Shown here: positions 18,059 through 26,099 of the stretch, piece by piece | How positions within the stretch are numbered: position 1 is the stretch's first letter | Layout: every line of letters starts with the position of its first letter | Assembly (NCBI GenBank): GCA_025934495.1 | Contig: JAICXY010000032.1 | Location: 1-33,277 of the forward strand | Direction of reading: 5' to 3' | DNA from: Candidatus Nitrosocosmicus sp. | GTDB lineage: Archaea > Thermoproteota > Nitrososphaeria > Nitrososphaerales > Nitrososphaeraceae | DNA: 33,277 nucleotides | The notes under the pieces: generated by a model | Seen by the model: the letters and a program-made list of their open reading frames with translations, nothing else | Told to the model about the DNA's origin: nothing | Databases searched by the model: none | Position numbers and translations under genes: made by a program

Positions 18059-18444
18059 TGGCTGATTTATTGATGTATAATAATTAATTTTAATCTTTAC
18101 ATAATATAATATTTTGTTAAAATTTTTTTTGTTAACTGATGAAAAAAATTTATTAATTTTCTATTTGATGATGTTATTTTATATTTTATATTTTGTGTTA
18201 TTCTGAGAGATTTAATATTGTCGATGATATCATTATTGGATTATATTTTTTTAATTAAATGTAATCAGTTAAGATAAAGACATAGCTTTGTTTGGTGTCA
18301 TCTAAAGGTGATTTGGTATTTATAATGTTTAAAGACAACTTTTTATTTATTATTTAACAAATGTTAAATTATAACATTATAATTTTATCTAATGTAAACT
18401 AAAACATAAGAAACGTTTATCTTTTTTAAGGATATAAAATAATA
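18059..18444. promoter_or_regulatory. divergent promoter region, dehydrogenase / glutamine synthetase cluster
   Basis: 386 AT-rich bases hold the promoters of two divergent transcription units. On the minus side TATTATAC lies just upstream of the GTG at 18058. On the plus side the GS gene has an AAGGA motif at about -14 and the likely TATA element further upstream. No clear palindromic operator was found, although a shared regulator such as the nearby Lrp protein could act here (inference). Confidence 0.45.
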
Positions 18445-19953
18445 ATGCAGGCAGAAAAAATATATAAAAATTCCGCATTAGATATAACCAATGAATTAGA
18501 AAAATCTGGAATAAAATGGATAAGACTAAATTTTTGTGATCCATTAGGGTTTCTTCATCAAATAACAGTTAACAGTAATGAAATTACAGAAAATGCATTT
18601 AAGCAAGGGATACCCCGGTTGGATGGCAGTTCCATAAGAGGATTCAAAGAGATCTACGAGTCAGATATGCTGCTTAAACCAGATCCGTCTACTTTTGCCA
18701 TCTTACCTGATTATTTTGATAAAAATCATCATCACGGAAGAGGGTATACATATCCTTCAATGGCTGCACGTATGTTTGTTGATATTTATGAAGGATTTGG
18801 AGGAAAACGCTATTCCCGAGATAGTCGATATATGGCACAAAAAGCCGAAGAGGTTTTAAAAAATAAAGGTTTTGAGAAGAGTTACTGGGGACCTGAATTA
18901 GAATTCTTTGTTTTTAACAAAATTAATCTTCTTCCCAACCCAATGTCTTCAGTAAATTGTTCTGGGGGATCAGGATACTCTATCGAATCTGCTGAAGCAC
19001 CATGGAATTCTTCCAATGAAAGTGGGTATACTATTCCATTTAAAGGGGGATACTTTCCAGCACCTCCAGCAGATAGTTTAACCGATTTAAGAGATGAAGT
19101 ATCAGAAACACTGCAAGAGTTTTTTGGAATAAGGGTGGAGGCCCATCATCATGAGGTTGCAACAGCAGGACAATGTGAGATTCAGATGAGATATGATGAT
19201 CTTGTACATGTAGCAGATAATGTAATTACATACAAGAAGACAGTAAAAGAAGTTGCCGCAAAGCGCGAAATGATTGCAAATTTTATGCCAAAACCCATTG
19301 CGCTTGATAATGGCTCTGGTATGCATGTGAGCCAAAGCTTGTGGACAAAAAAGAAGCACGGAGAAGATATCAATGCATTCTACGATTCTTCTGATGAATA
19401 TGCAGAGTTAAGCCAGACAGCTCGTTATTACATTGGAGGGTTAATAGAACATGCTAGATCACTTTGTGCCATAACCAATCCCACAACTAATTCCTATAGA
19501 AGATTAATTCCAGGATTTGAGGCTCCAATAAATGTAGCATGGAGTAAAATGAATAGATCAGCTAGCATAAGAATCCCTGCTCATTTCAAAAACATGGAGA
19601 CGGCGAAAAGGGTAGAATATAGAACACCTGATCCTAGTTCAAACATCTATCTTGTAGAAGCCGCATTGTTATTGGCAGGGCTTGATGGAATCAACAAAAA
19701 AATTTCACCTCCAAACCATATTGATAAAGACATATACAAACTTACAGAACAAGAAAAAAGAGAATGTGGAATTAAAAAATTACCTACTTCACTAATGGAA
19801 GCCATTGAATCTATGGAATCAGATAATGAATTTTTGAAACCGGCGTTTACAAATGACTTTCTAGAGATGTACTGCCAGATTAAAAAAGACGAATATACAA
19901 CAGTAGCAGCAATTCCATCGCCAAGAGAATTTTATATGTATGGGAATATATAA
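18445..19953 (+). CDS. glnA: glutamine synthetase family protein (GlnA or gamma-glutamylamide ligase)
   Basis: A 502-residue type I GS fold: ATP-dependent ligation of an amine (ammonia in GlnA) to the gamma-carboxyl of glutamate. Motifs in order: 'LDGSSIRGF' (59-67, with the Asp that binds ammonium in GlnA), 'YWGPELEFFVF' (147-157, metal Glu), 'KGGYFPAPPAD' (200-210), 'EAHHHEVATAGQCEI' (232-246), 'DNGSGMHVSQSLW' (288-300), 'RLIPGFEAP' (353-361, flap Glu) and 'NRSASIRIP' (370-378). All catalytic positions look intact. No adenylylation-site motif of the bacterial beta type is present. The closest pattern is archaeal GlnA, so plain glutamine synthesis is the default. Its position as first gene of a split glutamate-synthase-like cluster makes a gamma-glutamylmethylamide synthetase role possible. 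Confidence 0.88.
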   Translation: MQAEKIYKNSALDITNELEKSGIKWIRLNFCDPLGFLHQITVNSNEITENAFKQGIPRLDGSSIRGFKEIYESDMLLKPDPSTFAILPDYFDKNHHHGRGYTYPSMAARMFVDIYEGFGGKRYSRDSRYMAQKAEEVLKNKGFEKSYWGPELEFFVFNKINLLPNPMSSVNCSGGSGYSIESAEAPWNSSNESGYTIPFKGGYFPAPPADSLTDLRDEVSETLQEFFGIRVEAHHHEVATAGQCEIQMRYDDLVHVADNVITYKKTVKEVAAKREMIANFMPKPIALDNGSGMHVSQSLWTKKKHGEDINAFYDSSDEYAELSQTARYYIGGLIEHARSLCAITNPTTNSYRRLIPGFEAPINVAWSKMNRSASIRIPAHFKNMETAKRVEYRTPDPSSNIYLVEAALLLAGLDGINKKISPPNHIDKDIYKLTEQEKRECGIKKLPTSLMEAIESMESDNEFLKPAFTNDFLEMYCQIKKDEYTTVAAIPSPREFYMYGNI

Positions 19954-21412
19954 TATAGATATGTCCTACAATAAAGATATACTTGCCATTAAAAGAAATC
20001 TTCTAAAAGAATCTTCTTCTTCCAATCTTATAGATTACTATGATCAATCAAAGATAATTCTCGATGCAAGGAAAGCATTTGATGGACTAATTCCATATTC
20101 AGGATTAGGCGCTAATTCTACTAATGATTACTTTTCATCGATAGATCTAATTGGTGGAAAACTTAAAACAGATGAAGATTATAGTGATGTAGATCTATCT
20201 TTAGAAATTGGAGGACGTTATTCTAATAATATTATAACAACAGATGTACCATTTTTTATTTCTGGGATGAGCTATGGTTCGTTAAAGCTTCCTGCAAAAA
20301 TAGCATTGCATATTGCATTAAACAAACTTGCTGAAGATGGAATAAAAGTAATAATGAATACTGGTGAAGGAGGTGCACTGCCATGGGAAATTTATGGTAT
20401 GGATATTGAAAATAGTAGCATAATTGAATATACTAACCGATTACTTAAGGAGCACAATTTAGACAATATAAATAGGGAACAACTTTTTCAAAGACACTAT
20501 CCTCTGGTAGTTCAATATGCATCAGGAAGATTTTGGAAAGATCCTAATTACCTGTTGAAAGCAGATGCAATAGAAATAAAGATAGGTCAGGGTGCAAAAA
20601 TAGGACATGGAGGGCTGTTACCTGGCTCAAAGGTAACAGAGCTTGTTGCTGAAAATCGTGGAATACCTCCGTATAGGTCAGCTCACTCACCTTCAAGACA
20701 TCTAGATATTTTGGGGCCTGAAGATTTAGTTGCCAAGATCCTTGAATTAAGAGAAGTTACTGATTGGAATATACCCATAATCGTAAAGGTAGGTGCTGCA
20801 AGAGCGTATGATGATATTAAGATAATACTTAAATCTTATGCAGATTCTGCCTCCATAGATGGCTATGTGGGAGGGACTGGTGCGGCTCCTTGGGAGATTC
20901 GCGATATCATTGGAATAAATACAATACCTTCGATAAAAATGGGAAAAGATGCAATAAATGATTATTATTCTCATAAAGAGATAAATGAGTTTAAATTACT
21001 TGCTCATGGCGGTATTTGGGATTCAAAACGAATTGCAAAATGCATTGCTCTTGGAGCAAATGGAGTGGGCATAGGCACAGGTTTTCTTATATCTATGGGG
21101 TGTACCCTAATTCAAGACTGTTATACAAATACCTGTCCTGCAGGGCTAACTGGATCATATGAAAAGCTTGATATAGAAAACAGTGCAAAGAGAATAATTA
21201 ATTATATTAAGGGGACAATGGTTGAACTGCAAAATATTGTAGGTTCATTAGGTAAAAAAAGAATTAAAGACCTTAACAAAGATGATCTTTTTGCCACGGA
21301 TGAACTATCTAATATGGTATCAGGATTATCATCGAACAATAAGAATTACTTTAAACAGATTAAGGATAAAATTAGACAGATAGATGTTCATGGAATGGAA
21401 TTGAATGTCTAG
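19940..21412 (+). CDS. glutamate synthase FMN/3Fe-4S core subunit (GltB-central/MgsC-like)
   Basis: A 490-residue TIM-barrel flavoprotein corresponding to the FMN domain of glutamate synthase. Visible: 'FFISGMSYGSL' (105-115), 'MNTGEGGALPWE' (139-150), 'IEIKIGQGAKIGHGGLLPG' (211-229), 'SPSRHLDILGPEDL' (250-263), 'GYVGGTGAAPWE' (308-319) and the 3Fe-4S cysteines C388-x5-C394-x4-C399-P. It lacks the ferredoxin-like insertion of methanogen GltB and so resembles stand-alone MgsC of N-methylglutamate synthase. The core should reduce 2-oxoglutarate imine to glutamate (or, with methylamine, N-methylglutamate). ATG 19940 overlaps the GS gene by 14 bases; ATG 19961 (seven bases after the GS stop) is equally possible. 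Confidence 0.85.
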   Translation: MGIYNIDMSYNKDILAIKRNLLKESSSSNLIDYYDQSKIILDARKAFDGLIPYSGLGANSTNDYFSSIDLIGGKLKTDEDYSDVDLSLEIGGRYSNNIITTDVPFFISGMSYGSLKLPAKIALHIALNKLAEDGIKVIMNTGEGGALPWEIYGMDIENSSIIEYTNRLLKEHNLDNINREQLFQRHYPLVVQYASGRFWKDPNYLLKADAIEIKIGQGAKIGHGGLLPGSKVTELVAENRGIPPYRSAHSPSRHLDILGPEDLVAKILELREVTDWNIPIIVKVGAARAYDDIKIILKSYADSASIDGYVGGTGAAPWEIRDIIGINTIPSIKMGKDAINDYYSHKEINEFKLLAHGGIWDSKRIAKCIALGANGVGIGTGFLISMGCTLIQDCYTNTCPAGLTGSYEKLDIENSAKRIINYIKGTMVELQNIVGSLGKKRIKDLNKDDLFATDELSNMVSGLSSNNKNYFKQIKDKIRQIDVHGMELNV

Positions 21413-21437
21413 AGAAAAAATTCTGGAGTAAAAAAAA

Positions 21438-22595
21438 TTGAATCCCAGAGATAAGTTTGTCATAAGGTCTTCGATCTTAGAATTAGCCGAAACTGGTACT
21501 CCACGCAATATTTCAATAGATGACAAATTAAGAAATGAACATAAAGAAAGAGAAATAGAAAAGACAATAAACATTTGGGATAGCATAACTGCATTAGGTG
21601 CGCAATTATCACGACCACCATATGACCCATACCGAGAGATAATAAATCTTGGAATATCTATAGGCCGAAAACAATGTCTAAATAAGGTAGTTTTATCTAT
21701 GCCACTGATAATTTATGATAATGCTATCAAGATAGAAGAAACATCTTTAGAGTCTTTACATATTGCATTAGATCGCCTTGCTATTGATAGCAATACAAAT
21801 TTAGGTCTTATTTCAGAAAATGAAATAAAGAATAGAAAATTCTCACATTTCAAACGAATAAATAAAAAATCAGCGAAAGTAGAAGATTATGATTCAGAAG
21901 GACTTGTGCTACAATACAATGACGACAAATCTTTACAATTTCTCACAGACATAAGGAGAGAATTTAATGGCCCAATACTTGTAGAAATTGATGATGATTT
22001 TCAGAAATACATTGGACCGCTATTAGATACAGGAGCTGATGGGGTTATTGCTGATACTATTAAAATAACTAATAATGCAAGATACAAAGGAAAACATGCA
22101 TTAAGAGTAATACGTGATGTAAGGTACGCTATAAACCAATATTATGCAGGAAGGGAAAATGATGGTATTGTCTTAATGGTTGCAGGGGACTTTAATAACA
22201 CCGGAAGAATTGTAAAATCTGCTGCATTGGGTGCAGATATTATCGGCTACTATACCAGCTTATTAATTGCGAATGCTGCAAATCATTATGAGATTTCATC
22301 CAACATACATACAGTACCCGACAGGATTTGTAGGCACATTCTAGCTACCAAAGGAGAACTTAAAGGTGTACCGGCTGCATTAGGCTACAGTGATTTTTAT
22401 AATCTATCTCCTGCTGATTTACGTACCTCTAGTATTGAGACAAGTTTACAAGCGGATATTGCCATAGAGGGGATAGATAAAACATATCGCCAAATAATCG
22501 AAGAACTGATTGATGAATATGCCAGTGAAAAAGGTATAGAAATGAATAAGGAAAAAAAGCGGGAACTAGTTGTACAGCTATTAACGCACAGATGA
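21438..22595 (+). CDS. degenerate paralogue of the glutamate synthase FMN core (probable pseudoenzyme subunit)
   Basis: A 385-residue protein whose second half follows the same plan as the preceding gene: 'GPILVEIDDDFQKYIGPLL' with 'DTGADGVIADT' matches 'IPIIVKVGAARAYDDI...DGYVGGTG', and 'VLMVAGDFNNTGRIVKSAALGADIIG' matches 'LLAHGGIWDSKRIAKCIALGANGVG'. The glycine-rich GGTGA loop, the GQGAKxGHGG segment and all three cluster cysteines are absent, so it should not bind 3Fe-4S and probably not FMN in the normal way. The N-terminal part (residues 1-70) is not recognised. The TTG start has GGAG about 12 bases upstream. Placed inside the operon, it is best read as a structural or regulatory partner of the active subunit. 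Confidence 0.65.
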   Translation: MNPRDKFVIRSSILELAETGTPRNISIDDKLRNEHKEREIEKTINIWDSITALGAQLSRPPYDPYREIINLGISIGRKQCLNKVVLSMPLIIYDNAIKIEETSLESLHIALDRLAIDSNTNLGLISENEIKNRKFSHFKRINKKSAKVEDYDSEGLVLQYNDDKSLQFLTDIRREFNGPILVEIDDDFQKYIGPLLDTGADGVIADTIKITNNARYKGKHALRVIRDVRYAINQYYAGRENDGIVLMVAGDFNNTGRIVKSAALGADIIGYYTSLLIANAANHYEISSNIHTVPDRICRHILATKGELKGVPAALGYSDFYNLSPADLRTSSIETSLQADIAIEGIDKTYRQIIEELIDEYASEKGIEMNKEKKRELVVQLLTHR

Positions 22596-22614
22596 TAAGG
22601 AATGAAAATTACAA

Positions 22615-23496
22615 ATGTGTGGAATTTGTGGAATTATATTAAAAGATCATAATAATCCAAACTTTTCAATAGGTGCTCTGCTTTATCAGATGATGGAAAG
22701 CCAACAGGTACGAGCTCAGGATAGTGCAGGAATAGCCATTTTTAATAATATAAATAGTCATAATAATGATTTATTCTATAATCTAGCATATTTGATGGAA
22801 TCTCCTACGGAAATTGGTGAATATGATTTGATAGAGAAAAAAGTATCTACAACAATACCTTCAAATGAACAGGTACAACTAATTTCTAGATTAAGCGAAG
22901 ACAATCGGGTTTCTATAATAGGTTGTGAAAAAGAAATGAAACTGGTTAAAAATTTAGGCCTTGTAAAAGATCTTGATAAAAAATATAATATAAAATCAAT
23001 GAAAGGATCTCATGGTATTGGACATTTAAGAATAGCAACAAGCAGCAAAGTCGATCCAAGTAATGCACATCCATTTAGTACTACTGTTATGCCAGATATA
23101 GCAGTTGTACATAATGGGGAAATATCAAATTATTCAAAATTACGGAATTTACTTGAGAATAAGGGATATCCTTTCTATTCTAATTGTGATTCAGAGGTCA
23201 TAGCTGTATTTCTTGTTGATCAGTTATTAAAGCATGGAGATATACAAAGGGCACATGATGAATTTATACAAAAAGCCGACGGGCCATTTACATATATTGC
23301 CGCCACAAATCATTCGCTATCATTAATAAGAGATAAATTTGGAACCCGGAAGGGAATTGTAGGTTATAATCCTGGAAAAAATGGATATCCGGCATTTTGG
23401 GCAATGGCAACTGATTTATCTGCATTAGATATTGTGGGAGCTAATGAGTACGTGAAAGCAGCATCTCCAGGTAAGTCTATAATTTTCACAATATAA
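22615..23496 (+). CDS. class II glutamine amidotransferase subunit (GltS-/MgsA-type)
   Basis: A 293-residue N-terminal-nucleophile amidohydrolase that releases ammonia from glutamine (or an amine from a gamma-glutamylamide). The start is fixed because Cys2 of 'MCGICGI' must become the N-terminal nucleophile. Other active-site motifs are intact: 'RAQDSAGI' (33-40), 'GIGHLRIAT' (134-142), 'HNGEISNY' (166-173) and 'NCDSEV' (190-195). It is the stand-alone equivalent of the amidotransferase domain of glutamate synthase; MgsA of N-methylglutamate synthase has the same size and layout. It starts 19 bases after the preceding gene with an AAGGA motif in the gap. It is separated from the GXGXG gene by an inserted miniature element. 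Confidence 0.88.
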   Translation: MCGICGIILKDHNNPNFSIGALLYQMMESQQVRAQDSAGIAIFNNINSHNNDLFYNLAYLMESPTEIGEYDLIEKKVSTTIPSNEQVQLISRLSEDNRVSIIGCEKEMKLVKNLGLVKDLDKKYNIKSMKGSHGIGHLRIATSSKVDPSNAHPFSTTVMPDIAVVHNGEISNYSKLRNLLENKGYPFYSNCDSEVIAVFLVDQLLKHGDIQRAHDEFIQKADGPFTYIAATNHSLSLIRDKFGTRKGIVGYNPGKNGYPAFWAMATDLSALDIVGANEYVKAASPGKSIIFTI

Positions 23497-23497
23497 T

Positions 23498-23640
23498 AGA
23501 TCCCTTGCATAATTAGACGCCTATCAAAATTTTGCAGCCTATCAATTATATTGTGTAATATTTACATTTTAAATTGCTGATCAGAACAAGGTATATTCTT
23601 CATTAGAAATTTTCCTAATGATCCTAATTATGCGAGATCT
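23498..23640 (-). mobile_element. miniature inverted-repeat element, family 1, copy 2, inside the glutamate-synthase-like operon
   Basis: 143 bp that begins one base after the amidotransferase stop codon and ends 41 bases before the GXGXG start codon. The termini AGATCCCTTGCATAATTAG and CTAATTATGCGAGATCT are inverted repeats, and the whole element is the reverse complement of the copy at 8136-8279. It contains no frame. As it sits between two genes that should be cotranscribed, it may weaken, terminate or stabilise the downstream message through its hairpins. Confidence 0.8.
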
Positions 23641-23655
23641 AATAAATAAATTAAT

Positions 23656-23786
23656 AAAGGCACGGTTAAAAACAAAGGTTAATGTGTTATACGTTAGATA
23701 TCGATGAACTTCGAGCAATAGTACAAGACATTGGCTCAAAGATATCTAATCCAGATACACAGTTTGAAAGTGTTAACCGTGCCTTT
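23656..23786. repeat. 14-bp inverted repeat spanning the GXGXG gene start
   Basis: AAAGGCACGGTTAA at 23656-23669 and TTAACCGTGCCTTT at 23773-23786 are exact reverse complements. One arm lies just upstream of the start codon, the other about 90 bases into the coding sequence, so the mRNA could fold a stem enclosing the start. It may equally be a templated repair scar next to the inserted element. Confidence 0.6.
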
Positions 23787-24611
23787 GAAGAGGATTATGG
23801 TATAAGACTTCCTTATGGCTTAAAACGTGCATCAATAGAAAAATTTGGAGATGTTGCAACTTCACCACTAATAATGGAAAGAGCGATAAATTCCATCATG
23901 AAAAAAAAGATAGGAGATGGCGAAACTAAAATCATATTAAGAAATCCAAAAGCTCTTTACAGAATAGGAATACTTGGCTTTGATAATCCAATAAAATTAG
24001 ATATAATAGTGGAGGGTGATGTTGGAAATTTTTTTGGTGCATTTTGCAATTTTAATGGGACTTGGATAGTTAAGGGAAATGCGGAAAATGGATTGGCAGA
24101 TAAAGGATATAAAGGAAAAATAATTGTAGACGGATTTGCTACAGAGCTAGCATGTCAAAACAATCAAGCAACTAAATTCAGTAACGGTGTAGATGTTTTG
24201 ATTAGAAAAGGATGTATGGAAAGAGCGATGGGCCAGGCTAGAGGGGGAAGATTGATAACTTTTGGTGCAGGATACAATTCTGGCCTATATATGTCAGGAG
24301 GAATACTGCTTAATTTGGGTTTGCCTGGTGAACTGTTTGGCCCTGGAATGGTTGGTGGCATTATTTACTCGCCTGAAGGAACTACTGCAGCCGAAGGTGC
24401 AATTATTACCAAATTAACATCGAGGGATTATCAAATAATTAGAGAAACCTTGAGAATTTTTGAAAATGACTTATTAATAGAGCAATTGGATAATTTCTCT
24501 ATGGAAAATCCTATTATATCTTTAACTAATAATGTAAAAAGGAATACTCAAAAGTACAGTATACATGATTTCATTAAGATAGTACCAAATATGACAAATT
24601 CTGGTCACTAG
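23682..24611 (+). CDS. glutamate synthase GXGXG-domain subunit (GltC/MgsB-type)
   Basis: A 309-residue protein with a beta-helix GXGXG domain like the C-terminal domain of glutamate synthase. Repeated glycine turns are visible: 'VEGDVGNFFGAF', 'VKGNAENGLADKGYKG', 'IRKGCMERAMGQARGGRLITFGAGYNSGLYMSGG' in successive coils, and 'LFGPGMVGGIIY'. Residues 1-80 form a separate helical N-terminus ('RAIVQDIGSKIS', 'ASIEKFGDVATSPLIMERA') not usual in the shortest MgsB-type proteins. In the complex this domain is structural, supporting the ammonia tunnel between amidotransferase and FMN core. An AAAGGTTA motif precedes the ATG. It has no strong TATA of its own, so it probably depends on read-through of the miniature element. 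Confidence 0.82.
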   Translation: MCYTLDIDELRAIVQDIGSKISNPDTQFESVNRAFEEDYGIRLPYGLKRASIEKFGDVATSPLIMERAINSIMKKKIGDGETKIILRNPKALYRIGILGFDNPIKLDIIVEGDVGNFFGAFCNFNGTWIVKGNAENGLADKGYKGKIIVDGFATELACQNNQATKFSNGVDVLIRKGCMERAMGQARGGRLITFGAGYNSGLYMSGGILLNLGLPGELFGPGMVGGIIYSPEGTTAAEGAIITKLTSRDYQIIRETLRIFENDLLIEQLDNFSMENPIISLTNNVKRNTQKYSIHDFIKIVPNMTNSGH

Positions 24612-24812
24612 AAATTAAAAGGCTATTATTAATTTCTAACTTATGTATAATAGTATCCAACGATTAGCTTTATTACTCTGATATTTGTTCACTGATTCCA
24701 ATCGTAAATGAATTGGTGAGTTAAAAAAAGGCATGCAGATATTTGAATTGCAAAATCTATGATTATAACGATAGCCCCAATTTCAGCATTCGCGGTATAA
24801 TAATAAAAGACC

Positions 24813-24830
24813 CTGCAATTCAAATTGCAG
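24813..24830. repeat. 18-bp palindrome between the GXGXG gene and the Lrp gene
   Basis: CTGCAATT and AATTGCAG are exact inverted arms separated by CA. It lies in the convergent gap, 200 bases after the GXGXG stop. It could be a bidirectional terminator stem or a dimeric regulator site; its size and spacing are compatible with Lrp-type binding, but nothing else supports that. Confidence 0.4.
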
Positions 24831-25051
24831 TTATGCTGTGGTTGTAGGAAGAATTAATTATAATTAAACAAGGTCATTTGCATTATACTTATTCTTTATC
24901 GATGTTGATTGGTATTTTTTGTGATTCCAGTCTTCGATAACCGTGTTAAAGTTATAGTTAAATTAGTATATTTTGATTATGACTAATGGTTTATAAAATC
25001 AATTTGAATTTAAAAGTATCAAAGTAAATATTGCAAAATGTTATTGTAGGT

Positions 25052-25207
25052 ATAAAAATTGCTTTGTTATACGATCCAGTACATCGTTTTGCATTAACAT
25101 TCTAAAATAAGAAGATGACACAAATAGTCATAATTTCAATAGTATTGGTATGAAGGATGTATATGTCTTTAACCGTATTTAGAATCATGCAACAAAACAA
25201 TAAAAAT
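25052..25207 (-). mobile_element. miniature inverted-repeat element, family 2, copy 2, with 8-bp target duplication
   Basis: The element proper is 25060-25199 (140 bp), starting TGCTTTGTTATACGAT and ending AATCATGCAACAAAACA. It is flanked by perfect direct repeats ATAAAAAT at 25052-25059 and 25200-25207, the mark of transposition with 8-bp target duplication. Read as reverse complement, its first 30 bases match the copy at 32236; the middle has diverged. It has no coding frame. Eight-base duplications and a GC(A/T)-T-T-TGTTG-like terminus are shared with IS6-type elements in this window, which are possible helpers. Confidence 0.8.
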
Positions 25208-25321
25208 TGGATATGTGAATAGAGTATTTAAAAGTATTAATAATCCAAATTGTAATCTAATCGCAATAGGAATGAATAGTTATTATAATATATTAACAAA
25301 ATATCAATGATATTAAAAGTG

Positions 25322-25759
25322 TTATAATATTTTGAAATCTTCTTTCACCGTAATTAAAACTATATGTGTATTGGTTCTATCGATATATGGTAACGATAGA
25401 TCGTTTTTAACAAAATCACTCAATTCCTTACGATTCCTAAATTTAACAACTATTATCATGTCTGTCAATCCTGTAATGTCATAAACCGCACAAACATTTG
25501 GAAGTTTTGAAATGTGTTTTTCAACTTCGATTATTTTATTTTTGATTGTAGTTATTTCAATCACTGCTGTCAAATCAAATCCCAACTTTACATGATCTAA
25601 TATTGCAGAATACGATTTTATCGTGTTATCCTTTTCTAATTTTGATATCCTGTTTAGTACTGTTGGTGGTGATACTCCTATTTCAAATGCTATCTTTCGA
25701 TATGAACTTCTAGCATCCGCTAACAATCTTTTTAATATCCGTATGTCTGTTTCGTCCAT
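25322..25759 (-). CDS. Lrp/AsnC family transcriptional regulator
   Basis: A 145-residue protein with the family's two parts: an N-terminal HTH (residues 1-60, 'DETDIRILKRLLADARSSYRKIAFEIGVSPPTVLNRISKLE') and a C-terminal RAM ligand-binding domain ('KLGFDLTAVIEITTI', 'VCAVYDITGLTDMIIVVKF', 'IDRTNTHIVLITVKEDF'). Such proteins sense amino acids and control nitrogen and amino-acid genes. The ATG at 25759 has a TATA box CTTTATAAA (25780-25788 reading the plus strand) 21-29 bases upstream, supporting a leaderless mRNA. It is convergent to the GS/glutamate-synthase-like cluster with about 700 bases between, making that cluster its most likely local target (inference). Confidence 0.88.
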   Translation of the reverse strand: MDETDIRILKRLLADARSSYRKIAFEIGVSPPTVLNRISKLEKDNTIKSYSAILDHVKLGFDLTAVIEITTIKNKIIEVEKHISKLPNVCAVYDITGLTDMIIVVKFRNRKELSDFVKNDLSLPYIDRTNTHIVLITVKEDFKIL

Positions 25760-25779
25760 TATACTTTTTCTATGATCAA

Positions 25780-25788
25780 CTTTATAAA
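25780..25788 (-). promoter_or_regulatory. TATA box of the Lrp-family gene
   Basis: TTTATAAAG on the minus strand, 21-29 bases before the ATG, at the canonical archaeal spacing for a leaderless transcript. Confidence 0.55.
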
Positions 25789-26095
25789 TATAAGATAAAT
25801 TTTATTTTTTATTTATAATTGTCAATTTAAAATTAATAATTTTATAGGTATCAAAAATCAAAATCAAATACAAATCCAATCCTAAAACTAGAATCTGAAA
25901 AAAAGAAAGCGATCGAAAATTTTGTTTTCTTCAAACAATCTATACATAACTTTAAATCCTTACTTTCTTATTTCGCTTTATCCATATTATACCAATTGAC
26001 ATATATCCAAACTATACGTTTGCCATCGGTTTATTTTTATTAATAAATCCTTTTAGCTAAGTTAATCTGTTATCATCCTATATATTCACGTGACT
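25789..26095. other. gene-free region upstream of the Lrp gene
   Basis: About 300 AT-rich bases with no gene, repeat or RNA recognised between the Lrp promoter and the IS630 remnant. Confidence 0.4.
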
Positions 26096-26099
26096 CTTA

